Source: Nocardia sp. NBC_00565
GTDB lineage: Bacteria; Actinomycetota; Actinomycetes; Mycobacteriales; Mycobacteriaceae
DNA length: 64,000 nucleotides
Reading direction: 5' to 3'
Assembly (NCBI RefSeq): GCF_036345915.1
Contig: NZ_CP107785.1
Location: 3,224,001-3,288,000 of the forward strand
Under the pieces are notes generated by a model. That model was not told where the DNA came from and did not search any database. It saw only the letters and a program-made list of their open reading frames with translations. How positions within the stretch are numbered: the first letter of the stretch is position 1; each line of letters begins with the position of its first letter. Positions 8,419-17,125 of this stretch are shown in pieces. The translations under genes were made by a program, and so were the position numbers.

Positions 8419-9414
8419 TCAGCAGGCGGTGACCTCGGTGGTGTCGAAGGGATCCAATACGTCCTCGACCGCCCGGCGCGGTGTGACGGGCAACTGTTCG
8501 GCGCTCGTCGGTGCCCAACCGATTCTGATCACGGCCTGGGGATAGCCGTAGTCGTCGAGGACACCGACGCGAACCCGGTGCCGCAACGTCGGGATTTCGA
8601 GCGGTTCGGTCATCAGACAGGTGGCCAACCCGACATTCGTCGCGGTCAATAGCACCGCGCTCAACGCCTCGCCTGCACACAGTCGCGAGAGCCGATCGTC
8701 GGCCGAGGTGCCGAGCACGAGCAGCTCGGCGTAGTCGGGTTCGTGCGACTCGTCGACCCACTGTGGGCCGGCGAACGCCCGTGCCAGAAGCTCGTCTTCG
8801 GACCGGGATCGCGCAGTGTTCCTGGCGGGCACACCATCCGGCGTCCCGTGCCTGCCACTCCACTCGGCCAGCTCGGGTCGATATCCCGGGTCCCCCGCGT
8901 GCCGTTCCGCCGCCGCTCGCATCGTCTCGACCAGGCGGTCCCGCGACAGGTCGGTCGCCTGCCGCACGATCGCCCCCAGTATCGCTGCGCGCTCGGTGAC
9001 CAGCCCGAGGTATCCCGGCGGCACCGGCCACGAGGTGAAATGCCGGCGATCGGTCCGTCTACGGGTGATCGCGGCGCTCAGCTCGATATCGTAGGGAGTC
9101 GGCCGATGCCGCACTAGTTCGATCGATGCCAGGTGATTCGGTTCCGCCGGATTCGGCAGCCGGTGCACCACAGCCGACCAGCCGAGTGCCGCGAACGCGA
9201 CCCGCAGATGATGCAGCGCCGCACCACAGCTCAAGACGAGATCGCGTTGATCGGAGTCGGTCGAGGGCAGCGCCCGGGTCGGATCCATATACAGGTGCAC
9301 GCTGCGGTCGCCGATCCGCCACCGCCACGGCTGGGTGTTGTGAACCGAAGGCGCCCGCACCGCGAGCGCTAGCGCCGCCTTCACGGTGTGATCATCGAGC
9401 AGTCCGCGGTCCAT
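8419..9414 (-). CDS. Acg-family nitroreductase-like protein
   Basis: The 331-residue product belongs to the nitroreductase fold, as shown by RAPSVHNTQPWRW near the N-terminus. A second half carries ALSAVLLTATNVGLATCLMTEPLE and GYPQAVIRIGW. This is the organisation of Acg (Rv2032) and relatives, which keep flavin but have an unusual lid and may sequester FMN rather than reduce nitro compounds. The start is placed at ATG 9414, eight bases after AAGGA. ATG 9420 is too close to that site. The gene is divergent from 9654, and the shared intergenic region holds two DosR-like boxes, as in the acg promoter. Confidence 0.85.
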   Translation of the reverse strand: MDRGLLDDHTVKAALALAVRAPSVHNTQPWRWRIGDRSVHLYMDPTRALPSTDSDQRDLVLSCGAALHHLRVAFAALGWSAVVHRLPNPAEPNHLASIELVRHRPTPYDIELSAAITRRRTDRRHFTSWPVPPGYLGLVTERAAILGAIVRQATDLSRDRLVETMRAAAERHAGDPGYRPELAEWSGRHGTPDGVPARNTARSRSEDELLARAFAGPQWVDESHEPDYAELLVLGTSADDRLSRLCAGEALSAVLLTATNVGLATCLMTEPLEIPTLRHRVRVGVLDDYGYPQAVIRIGWAPTSAEQLPVTPRRAVEDVLDPFDTTEVTAC

Positions 9415-9494
9415 TGTCATCGTCCTTCCCCTTACGTCTCGACTCACGTTCCCACCGCCACGGTTACCTCGGTAAGAGCAGGACGACCCCTCCT

Positions 9495-9514
9495 TGCGGG
9501 ACTTCGGACGCCGC
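9495..9514 (-). promoter_or_regulatory. Candidate DosR box, distal
   Basis: The left half TGCGGGACTT matches the DosR half-site (consensus TTSGGGACTWWAGTCCCSAA) almost fully. The right half GGACGCC is degenerate. It lies about 80 bases upstream of the nitroreductase start on - and about 140 upstream of 9654 on +. The site is proposed by eye and could serve both directions. Confidence 0.5.
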
Positions 9515-9532
9515 TTTTACCCCGATCCGCCG

Positions 9533-9552
9533 GACGGTCCGGAAGTCCCGCC
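9533..9552 (+). promoter_or_regulatory. Candidate DosR box, proximal to the + strand gene
   Basis: GGTCCGGAAGTCCCGCC contains a full right half-site AGTCCCG and a weak left half. Its centre is 38 bases from that of the box at 9495, close to four helical turns. Paired boxes are usual in strongly induced DosR promoters. Confidence 0.5.
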
Positions 9553-9653
9553 ACATCAATGACCTTTGGCCATCACGCCGCGGCGCTCGGTACGAAATCC
9601 TGAGTGCATCGCGTGAACCCCTGCGTGCGTCACCAATAACGGAGGTTGGCACC

Positions 9654-9890
9654 ATGCCCGAATTCCATGACCGAAGCGCCGTCGTCACCAGCGGCGCTCC
9701 CGGCATCGGCGCGGCCATCGCGCATACCCTTGGCAAGCGTTTCGGTGAGCCGGAAGAGGTCGCGGCGATGGTCGGTTTCATCGTCACCGAGGCCACCTTC
9801 TCGACCGGATCGGAATTCGTCATCGACGGCGGCGCCACCGCGGCCATGACACTCGTCGGACCTGCCCGAGCGCAGGGAACACGGCTATGA
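9654..9890 (+). pseudogene. Short-chain dehydrogenase with an internal deletion
   Basis: The 78-residue frame has a good start (ATG 9654, GGAGG at 9641-9645). It begins like an SDR nucleotide-binding fold (AVVTSGAPGIGAAIAHTLG) and then jumps directly to the SDR C-terminus (RFGEPEEVAAMVGFIV, then GSEFVIDGGATAA). The Asn, Ser and Tyr-x3-Lys catalytic block of about 150 residues is missing, so it cannot be an active oxidoreductase. The frame is intact across the join, and its stop overlaps the next gene as ATGA. It may survive as a translated leader coupling ribosomes into the kinase gene. Confidence 0.8.
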
Positions 9891-10843
9891 GCGCGGCGGC
9901 TCCCGCGCAGCTGCGGGAAACCCACACCGGCGTCGACCGGCGACTGTCCAACATCCTGGCCGACCCGACCGTGCGCGGATCGGAGCTGTCCGCGCTGGTC
10001 CAGGTGCTGACCCTGTTCCACCACACGGCACGGCGCGGCCCGGAGATCGATCGTGCCGGAACGCCGGAGGAACTGCGGCGCCGCTGGCGCCGGCTGCTGC
10101 ACAGTCTCGCCGGACAATCCGCCGATATCATCGAACCAGCACAACTCGCGCGGATCGATGAACTCGCGATGCGCTACATCGACGGCCGAAATCCGTTGCT
10201 GGCGAACAGGATCGCGGTGCGCCACCTCGAACAGGCGGCGGTACGGCTGGTACTCGTCGGTGGTCTGCCGGGCACCGGAAAATCGACCGTGGCCACCAAC
10301 CTCGCGATAGCCACCGGCGCGGTCGTCATCGCCAGCGACCATGTGCGCAAGCAGCTGCTGGCCGGGCACGAGCTGACGGGCTCGATCGGCACCTACGGCG
10401 CCGGCGCCTACGCACCGGCGGGCAAGGCACGCGTCTACGCCGAGATGCTGAGCAAGGCCCGTGCACTGCTGGGATCCGGTGTGTCGGTGATCCTCGACGC
10501 GAGCTGGATCGATGCGACCGAACGACAGCGCGCGGCCGCACTCGCCGAAGAGGCACACGCCGACCTGGTCGAGCTGCGATGCGTCTGCCCGCGCGCGGTG
10601 GCCAGTGGTCGGATCCGCCAACGTGCGGTCTGCGAATCCGATGCGACACCGGACATCGCCGTGGCCATCGCGGACGCGACCGTCGCATGGCCGGACGCGA
10701 TCACTCTCGACACGACCTGGCCGCCGGACCACACCGCCGCCGCCGTGCGCGCATGGCTGCGGACCGAGCCGCAAGATCAAGGGACTTACGTCACCGATCC
10801 CGCCTATCTCCGACATGCCGAGCCTGATCGCTCAGTAGGCTGA
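9887..10843 (+). CDS. P-loop kinase-like protein, Rv2004c C-terminal type
   Basis: The 318-residue product has a Walker A motif [16 protein letters not shown] near residue 127, ASDHVRKQ shortly after, and a helical N-terminal domain of about 120 residues. Later [17 protein letters not shown] and a Cys-Val-Cys-Pro segment follow, as in small-molecule kinases of the gluconate kinase/Zeta fold. It matches the C-terminal kinase half of Rv2004c, a DosR-regulon gene, without the aminoglycoside-phosphotransferase-like N-terminal half. The substrate is unknown. It is translationally coupled to the SDR remnant and 25 bases upstream of the DosR-like gene, so it probably shares the DosR-box promoter. 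Confidence 0.8.
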   Translation: MSAAAPAQLRETHTGVDRRLSNILADPTVRGSELSALVQVLTLFHHTARRGPEIDRAGTPEELRRRWRRLLHSLAGQSADIIEPAQLARIDELAMRYIDGRNPLLANRIAVRHLEQAAVRLVLVGGLPGTGKSTVATNLAIATGAVVIASDHVRKQLLAGHELTGSIGTYGAGAYAPAGKARVYAEMLSKARALLGSGVSVILDASWIDATERQRAAALAEEAHADLVELRCVCPRAVASGRIRQRAVCESDATPDIAVAIADATVAWPDAITLDTTWPPDHTAAAVRAWLRTEPQDQGTYVTDPAYLRHAEPDRSVG

Positions 10844-10868
10844 AATAATCGTAGAGCGAGGTGACCTG

Positions 10869-11516
10869 ATGACACGTGTCTTCTTGGTCGATGACCATCA
10901 GATCGTGCGCCGTGGTGTGAAGGATTTGATCGACTCCGAGCCCGATCTCGATGTGGTCGGTGAGGCGGGCAGCGTATCTCAGGCGTTGGCGCGCATCCCC
11001 GCATTGCGGCCGGAGGTCGTGGTATTGGATGTGCGACTCCCGGATGGCAACGGCATCGAGCTCTGCCGCGAACTGCTCAACCAGCACCCCGAGCTGCACT
11101 GCCTGATTCTCACCTCGTTCACCGACGAGCAGGCCATGCTCGACGCCATTCTCGCCGGGGCCAGCGGATACGTGGTCAAAGACATCGGCACTCTGGAACT
11201 GGTCGAGGCCATTCGCGAAGTCGGCGCGGGCAAGTCACTGCTCGACAACCGTGCGGCCGCCGCCCTCATGGCGAAGCTGCGCGAGGAAACCGAGGCCAAG
11301 ACCGGGCCGTTGGCGACCCTCACCGAACAGGAACGGACGCTACTCGATCTGCTGGGCGAGGGACTGACGAATCGGCAGATCGCGAGCCGGATGTTCCTGG
11401 CGGAGAAGACTGTCAAGAACTATGTCTCCCGACTGTTGACCAAACTGGGCGTCGAGCGACGGACCCAAGCCGCAGTGCTCGCCTCGAAACTCAACGCGCC
11501 CACGAAGCAGGAATGA
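10869..11516 (+). CDS. dosR: DosR/DevR-like response regulator
   Basis: The 215-residue product has a receiver domain with acidic pocket VDDH (residues 8-11), phospho-acceptor Asp54 in [12 protein letters not shown], Thr near 83 (LILTS) and Lys104 in VVKD. A LuxR-type helix-turn-helix follows ([20 protein letters not shown], then [17 protein letters not shown]). The match to M. tuberculosis DosR runs through both domains and includes the conserved block of DNA-contacting Lys and Asn. The start is ATG 10869 with GAGGTGA upstream. The sensor kinase follows after 58 bases. It should activate genes with DosR boxes, such as those at 9495-9552. Confidence 0.93.
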   Translation: MTRVFLVDDHQIVRRGVKDLIDSEPDLDVVGEAGSVSQALARIPALRPEVVVLDVRLPDGNGIELCRELLNQHPELHCLILTSFTDEQAMLDAILAGASGYVVKDIGTLELVEAIREVGAGKSLLDNRAAAALMAKLREETEAKTGPLATLTEQERTLLDLLGEGLTNRQIASRMFLAEKTVKNYVSRLLTKLGVERRTQAAVLASKLNAPTKQE

Positions 11517-11553
11517 GCATCACCAGCGGTTTCGCTATCCGACGCTGCGTTGA

Positions 11554-13323
<1,770 letters not shown>

Positions 13324-13435
13324 GCTGCCTTTACGGCATGCGCGGTCACGCCAGGAGGCGGCACGCAAGTGTGACAACGCAGCGCCGCGCGCATACCGAA
13401 TCAGACACAACAGGAGCGGCCTTTGTGCCTCGCGG

Positions 13436-13455
13436 TTCGGGACCAACGCCAGGCG
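13436..13455 (+). promoter_or_regulatory. Candidate DosR half-site upstream of Usp gene
   Basis: TTCGGGAC at 13436-13443 is a perfect eight-base left half-site of the DosR consensus, followed by AA at the centre. The right half is poor. It is 66-85 bases upstream of the Usp start at 13522, a usual distance for DosR activation. Confidence 0.35.
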
Positions 13456-13480
13456 TGCCGAACCGCCCCGGATTCCTAGT

Positions 13481-13510
13481 CTTCAGGTAGCTGATCTGTC
13501 GGACCTGAAG
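13481..13510 (+). promoter_or_regulatory. 8-bp inverted repeat overlapping the Usp ribosome-binding region
   Basis: CTTCAGGT at 13481-13488 and ACCTGAAG at 13503-13510 are perfect inverted copies separated by 14 bases. The right arm runs into GAAGGGA, the likely ribosome-binding site of the gene at 13522. It could be a protein operator or an RNA hairpin that hides the site. Confidence 0.45.
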
Positions 13511-13521
13511 GGACACCGCCC

Positions 13522-14439
13522 ATGACCACCCAGCACCACGATGATCCACACCGGCTGGCTTCGGCCGAAATAGTGGTCGGTATCGACGGATCGGAAGCCG
13601 CCGACCTCGCTGTCCGATGGGCCGCGGAGACCGCGTCACAGCGCGGCCGCAGCCTGCGGATCGTGCACGGCCTCGACCTCGCCGCCGCCGAGGCCGTCTA
13701 CGGGATCTACGACGTGATCACGCCACCGGTAATCGACGCGATCCGCTGCGCAGGCGTGGACATGGTGCGCACGGCACGCCGCCTAGCTCATCAGGTAGAT
13801 CCCACACTGATCGTGGAAACCGAAGTCTCCGAAGCCAATCCGGCACGCCTGTTGATCGAGCTGTCCGAAACCGCGCATCTGGTCGCGATCGGCGCGACGG
13901 GTGCGGGCGGCACCCTCAGCCATCTCGGGTCGACACTGCTCGCGGTCACCAGCCACGGTCGCGGCCCGATCGTGGTGGTGCGCGACACCGGCACCGAACA
14001 GCAGACCCGGCGCGTCGGCCCGGTCGTGGTCGGCGCCGACGGCGGACCGGTCAGCGAAACCGCCGTGGCGGCCGCGTTCGCCGAAGCCAGCGAACGCAAC
14101 ACCCAACTCGTCGCCGTGCACGCCTGGAGCGATCTGTACCACGACCGCTTCGCCGGACTCCCCTACACCATCCCCGACCCCCACGCCGAGACCGCCGGAC
14201 AGGCGATCCTCGCCGAACAGCTCGCGGGCTGGCAGGAGAAGTACCCGGGCGTGCAGGTCATCCGCAAGGTGTACCTGTCGGGGCCGCGTCGGGGGCTGCT
14301 CGAGTGGTCGAGGTCCGCGCAGCTGCTCGTGCTCGGCAGCCGGGGTCGCGGCGGATTCCGCGGACTACTGCTCGGCTCCACCAGCAATACGCTCATGCAG
14401 ACCGCGCATTGCCCGGCCATGGTCGTCCACCCGCAGTAA
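13522..14439 (+). CDS. Universal stress protein, tandem UspA domains
   Basis: This 305-residue protein has two UspA domains, starting IVVGIDGSEAADLAVRWA and VVVGADGGPVSETAVAAAF. ATP-binding loops are AIGATGAGGTLSHLGS and LGSRGRGGFRGLLLGST. It is the second tandem Usp in the cluster, on the opposite strand to the one at 6381-7283. It lies 198 bases after the DosS-like gene, with its own upstream region holding a DosR half-site and an inverted repeat. Mycobacterial homologues are induced by DosR in hypoxia, and the same is likely here. The start ATG 13522 fits the family N-terminus. Confidence 0.9.
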   Translation: MTTQHHDDPHRLASAEIVVGIDGSEAADLAVRWAAETASQRGRSLRIVHGLDLAAAEAVYGIYDVITPPVIDAIRCAGVDMVRTARRLAHQVDPTLIVETEVSEANPARLLIELSETAHLVAIGATGAGGTLSHLGSTLLAVTSHGRGPIVVVRDTGTEQQTRRVGPVVVGADGGPVSETAVAAAFAEASERNTQLVAVHAWSDLYHDRFAGLPYTIPDPHAETAGQAILAEQLAGWQEKYPGVQVIRKVYLSGPRRGLLEWSRSAQLLVLGSRGRGGFRGLLLGSTSNTLMQTAHCPAMVVHPQ

Positions 14440-14502
14440 GCACCACTGCAGTCACGCAGAAGGACAACGAATTCAACTGTCCGCCAACGCCATCAATCCC
14501 CC

Positions 14503-14721
14503 GTGCTCGTCGGTATCGACGGCTCCGAGGCTGCCGCCGAGGCCGTGTGCTGGGCCGCCGTCGACGCCGTCCGCCACCGCGCGCCCTGTTTTCCGCCGAT
14601 CACGATCACTCCGCGGAATGCGGGCCCGCTCAAACAGTTCCACGATTCCGTGCTCGATGCCCTCGGCGATGATGGCAATCCGACTAGAGTCCACCGCGAC
14701 CACACTCGGTCCTCGAGGTAA
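14503..14721 (+). pseudogene. Universal stress protein remnant
   Basis: From GTG 14503 the frame reads VLVGIDGSEAAAEAVCWAA and then AVRHRAP, a clear Usp N-terminus. After residue 29 the similarity stops and the frame continues into unrelated sequence before a stop at 14721. The ATP-binding loop and the rest of the domain are missing. Position 65 bases after an intact Usp gene suggests a tandem duplicate that decayed. Confidence 0.7.
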
Positions 14722-14915
14722 TACGTGGTCGATCACCCGTCCCTCACAGGTTCTACAGGAGGCGTCCGGCCGCCGACCTGACTCGGCGTTCACAAGGCCA
14801 GCGCAACCACCGGCGCCTGCCCAACATTGCGTTGAGCGCGCTCGATGTTCCCCTGGACCAGCAGCGTGGCCGACGAGCTGCTCGCCGGTCCGCGACTACT
14901 CGCCTCCCGGCAATC

Positions 14916-15098
14916 TCAGATACAGAAACTGATACCGAACCACCCCAGCGGGACGGTAAGGCACACAGTCGCCGAACCAAATGTTTCGGTGGTCGGCACG
15001 GGTGCTACTGGAGCGGCCGACGCTGAAGGAGCGCCGATGGCGCCCAGGGACAGAGTGATGGCGATCGCGGCGATCGCCGCGGCAATCCTAGTGGTCAT
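14916..15098 (-). CDS. Small secreted protein, 60 residues
   Basis: The frame encodes a short basic start (MTTR), a hydrophobic core rich in Ala and Ile, and the signal-peptidase motif ASA-AP near residues 27-29. About 30 mature residues remain, ending CLTVPLGWFGISFCI. The two mature cysteines could pair. AAGGAA lies seven bases upstream of ATG 15098. Very short secreted peptides of this type are frequent in Nocardia and relatives, but their function is unknown. The gene stands alone between a decayed Usp copy and the permease terminator. Confidence 0.7.
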   Translation of the reverse strand: MTTRIAAAIAAIAITLSLGAIGAPSASAAPVAPVPTTETFGSATVCLTVPLGWFGISFCI

Positions 15099-15263
15099 TT
15101 CAACGTTCCTTGGCTAAGCGAAGATGATGAGACCCCGACCCGGTAATAGCTACATCTACGATCGTCCGCTCATGCCATCCCGGCTACAAGACCCTGACGA
15201 GCCGGCGTTGACGACATTCAGCGGAACGCGGAGCTGAACACATCGACATGACGCCGCGTGGCG

Positions 15264-15292
15264 CAAGGGCACCCGGTGACCAGGTGCCCTTG
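15264..15292 (-). terminator. Hairpin terminator after the asparagine-permease-like gene
   Basis: CAAGGGCACC (15264-15273) pairs with GGTGCCCTTG (15283-15292) in a 10-bp stem with a 9-base loop, 9 bases beyond the permease stop codon. There is no U-tract, as is common in high-G+C actinobacteria. Confidence 0.65.
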
Positions 15293-15300
15293 TGCGAAGG

Positions 15301-16782
15301 TCATTCCTCCTCGGGTAGCGGCCGGTTTGCGACGACGGGGAATTCACCGGTGTAGCCGATGCGTTCGCGCGCAATGGCCATAACCCGGTTGCGAACCAAG
15401 AACCAGCCGATGATCAGCGCGGGCACGATCACGACAAGGGTGGCGACCGTCCAGCTGCCGATGGGGTGGTCGAATGCCATCAGGACCACGACGCCGAACA
15501 GGAACGCGAGCGTCGCGTAGCCGGTGTACGGGGTGCCCGGCAGTCGGAAGGCGGGCCGGTTCACGATCCCTCGGCGCGACCACCGGTACAACTGGATCTG
15601 GCAGATGACGATGGCACCCCAGGAGGCGATAATGCCGAGGGCCGACATGTTCAGCACGATCTCGAACGCCTCCCCCGGCGCGATCGCATTGAGTGCGACA
15701 CCGAAGAGGGTGATCGCGCCGGTGAGCAGAATGCCGCCGTAGGGAACGCCGTTGCGTGACATGCGCGCGGTAAACGTGGGCGCGCTGCCGTTCATCGCCA
15801 TCGACCGCAGGATCCGCCCGGTCGAGTAGAGCCCGGCATTCAGGCTCGACAATGCGGCGGTGAGCACCACGATGTTCATGATCGTGCCCGCGCCGCCGAA
15901 CCCGATCTTGGAGAAGAAGGTGACAAAGGGGCTCTCGCCCGCTTTGTAAGCGGTGTATGGCAGCAGAAGAGCAAGCAGCACAAGGGATCCGACGTAGAAT
16001 ACGGCAATGCGGGCGATTACCGAGTTTATCGCGCGCGGCATGATCTTCGCGGGATTCTCCGTTTCGCCCGCCGCAGTGCCGACGAGTTCAACTGCGGCAT
16101 AGGCGAACACCACACCGGAGGTGACGATCACCAACGGGAAAACTCCGGTCGGGAAGAGCCCGCCGGATCCGGAGATGACGCCGAAACCGGTGCTCTGCCC
16201 CTCGATATCGAACCGGCCCGCCAGGAACACCGTGCCCACGATCAGAAAGGTCACCAGCGCGGCGACTTTCACCAGCGCTGCCCAGAACTCCAACTCGCCG
16301 AACAGTTTTACCGATATGAGGTTCGTACCGAGCACGATCGCCAGCGCGATCAGCGCGATGGTCCACTGCGGGATGGCGCGGAAGGCACCCCAGTAGTGCA
16401 TATAGGTGGCGATCGCGGTGACGTCGACGATCGCGGTCATCGCCCAGTTCAGGAAGTACATCCAGCCCGCGACGAATGCGGCCTTCTCCCCGAGGAATTC
16501 GCGCGCATAGGAGACGAAGGATCCCGACGACGGCCGGTGCAGCACCAGCTCGCCCAACGCACGCAGGATCAGGAAGACGAAGAAGCCGCACACGGCGTAG
16601 ATCAGGAACAGGCCGGGTCCGGCACTGGCCAGCCGCCCGCCCGCGCCGAGGAACAGGCCGGTACCGATCGCGCCGCCGATGGCAATCATCTGCAGCTGCC
16701 GAGGCTGCAGCCCCTTGTGGTATCCCTCGTCCTCATGAGCGAGAGCTGAGTTGTCATATGTCTGCGCGGGTGTTGCAGTCAT
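15301..16782 (-). CDS. ansP: AnsP-like amino acid permease (APC superfamily)
   Basis: This 493-residue, 12-helix carrier begins [20 protein letters not shown] followed by [15 protein letters not shown], the signature of AnsP-type permeases in the AAT family of APC transporters. Other family marks are [20 protein letters not shown] and [18 protein letters not shown]. It should import L-asparagine or a related neutral amino acid by proton symport, but the substrate cannot be fixed from sequence. Mycobacterial AnsP1 and AnsP2 are the closest recalled relatives. The gene follows the LuxR/ATPase gene on the same strand after about 340 bases and ends at a hairpin. Confidence 0.85.
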   Translation of the reverse strand: MTATPAQTYDNSALAHEDEGYHKGLQPRQLQMIAIGGAIGTGLFLGAGGRLASAGPGLFLIYAVCGFFVFLILRALGELVLHRPSSGSFVSYAREFLGEKAAFVAGWMYFLNWAMTAIVDVTAIATYMHYWGAFRAIPQWTIALIALAIVLGTNLISVKLFGELEFWAALVKVAALVTFLIVGTVFLAGRFDIEGQSTGFGVISGSGGLFPTGVFPLVIVTSGVVFAYAAVELVGTAAGETENPAKIMPRAINSVIARIAVFYVGSLVLLALLLPYTAYKAGESPFVTFFSKIGFGGAGTIMNIVVLTAALSSLNAGLYSTGRILRSMAMNGSAPTFTARMSRNGVPYGGILLTGAITLFGVALNAIAPGEAFEIVLNMSALGIIASWGAIVICQIQLYRWSRRGIVNRPAFRLPGTPYTGYATLAFLFGVVVLMAFDHPIGSWTVATLVVIVPALIIGWFLVRNRVMAIARERIGYTGEFPVVANRPLPEEE

Positions 16783-16924
16783 GGTGCCAAGTCCTTGCGT
16801 CGGGTCATCAAAGCGTTGACGTGGGCAGGATTGCGCCGAGGTTATCGACCGTTTTCCCTGCGAGAGTTAGCTCGGTGTAACAAGTGGATGACACGGCAAC
16901 CGGAATGCGGCCGGATTGCTTCAG

Positions 16925-17030
16925 ATCCGCGGCACCCGATCGCGCTGGCGTCGCAGGCACTCACGGTCCCCGCAGTGGGTGCGAACCGATTCACCCTGGG
17001 CCTGGGACCGAGCCACCCGCCGGAATCGAA
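16925..17030 (+). pseudogene. F420-dependent LLM-type oxidoreductase remnant
   Basis: In the + frame beginning at 16925 the sequence reads DPRHPIALASQALTVPAVGA followed by NRFTLGLGPSHPPE. This is the conserved LASQALTVQAA-x-GRFTLGLGPSH block of luciferase-like F420 oxidoreductases. No start, no further conserved parts and no ribosome-binding site are present, so it is a relic. It occupies the gap between the permease start and the LuxR stop; otherwise I see nothing in 16783-17125. Confidence 0.65.
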
Positions 17031-17125
17031 GGAAACGGCTCCCTTCCGCGCCGAATGGCAGACGGCTGAGGAGCCGGTATCGTCGCGGCGGATCCTCCCG
17101 GTGGTAGTCGCCGTCGAGCCCAGCA

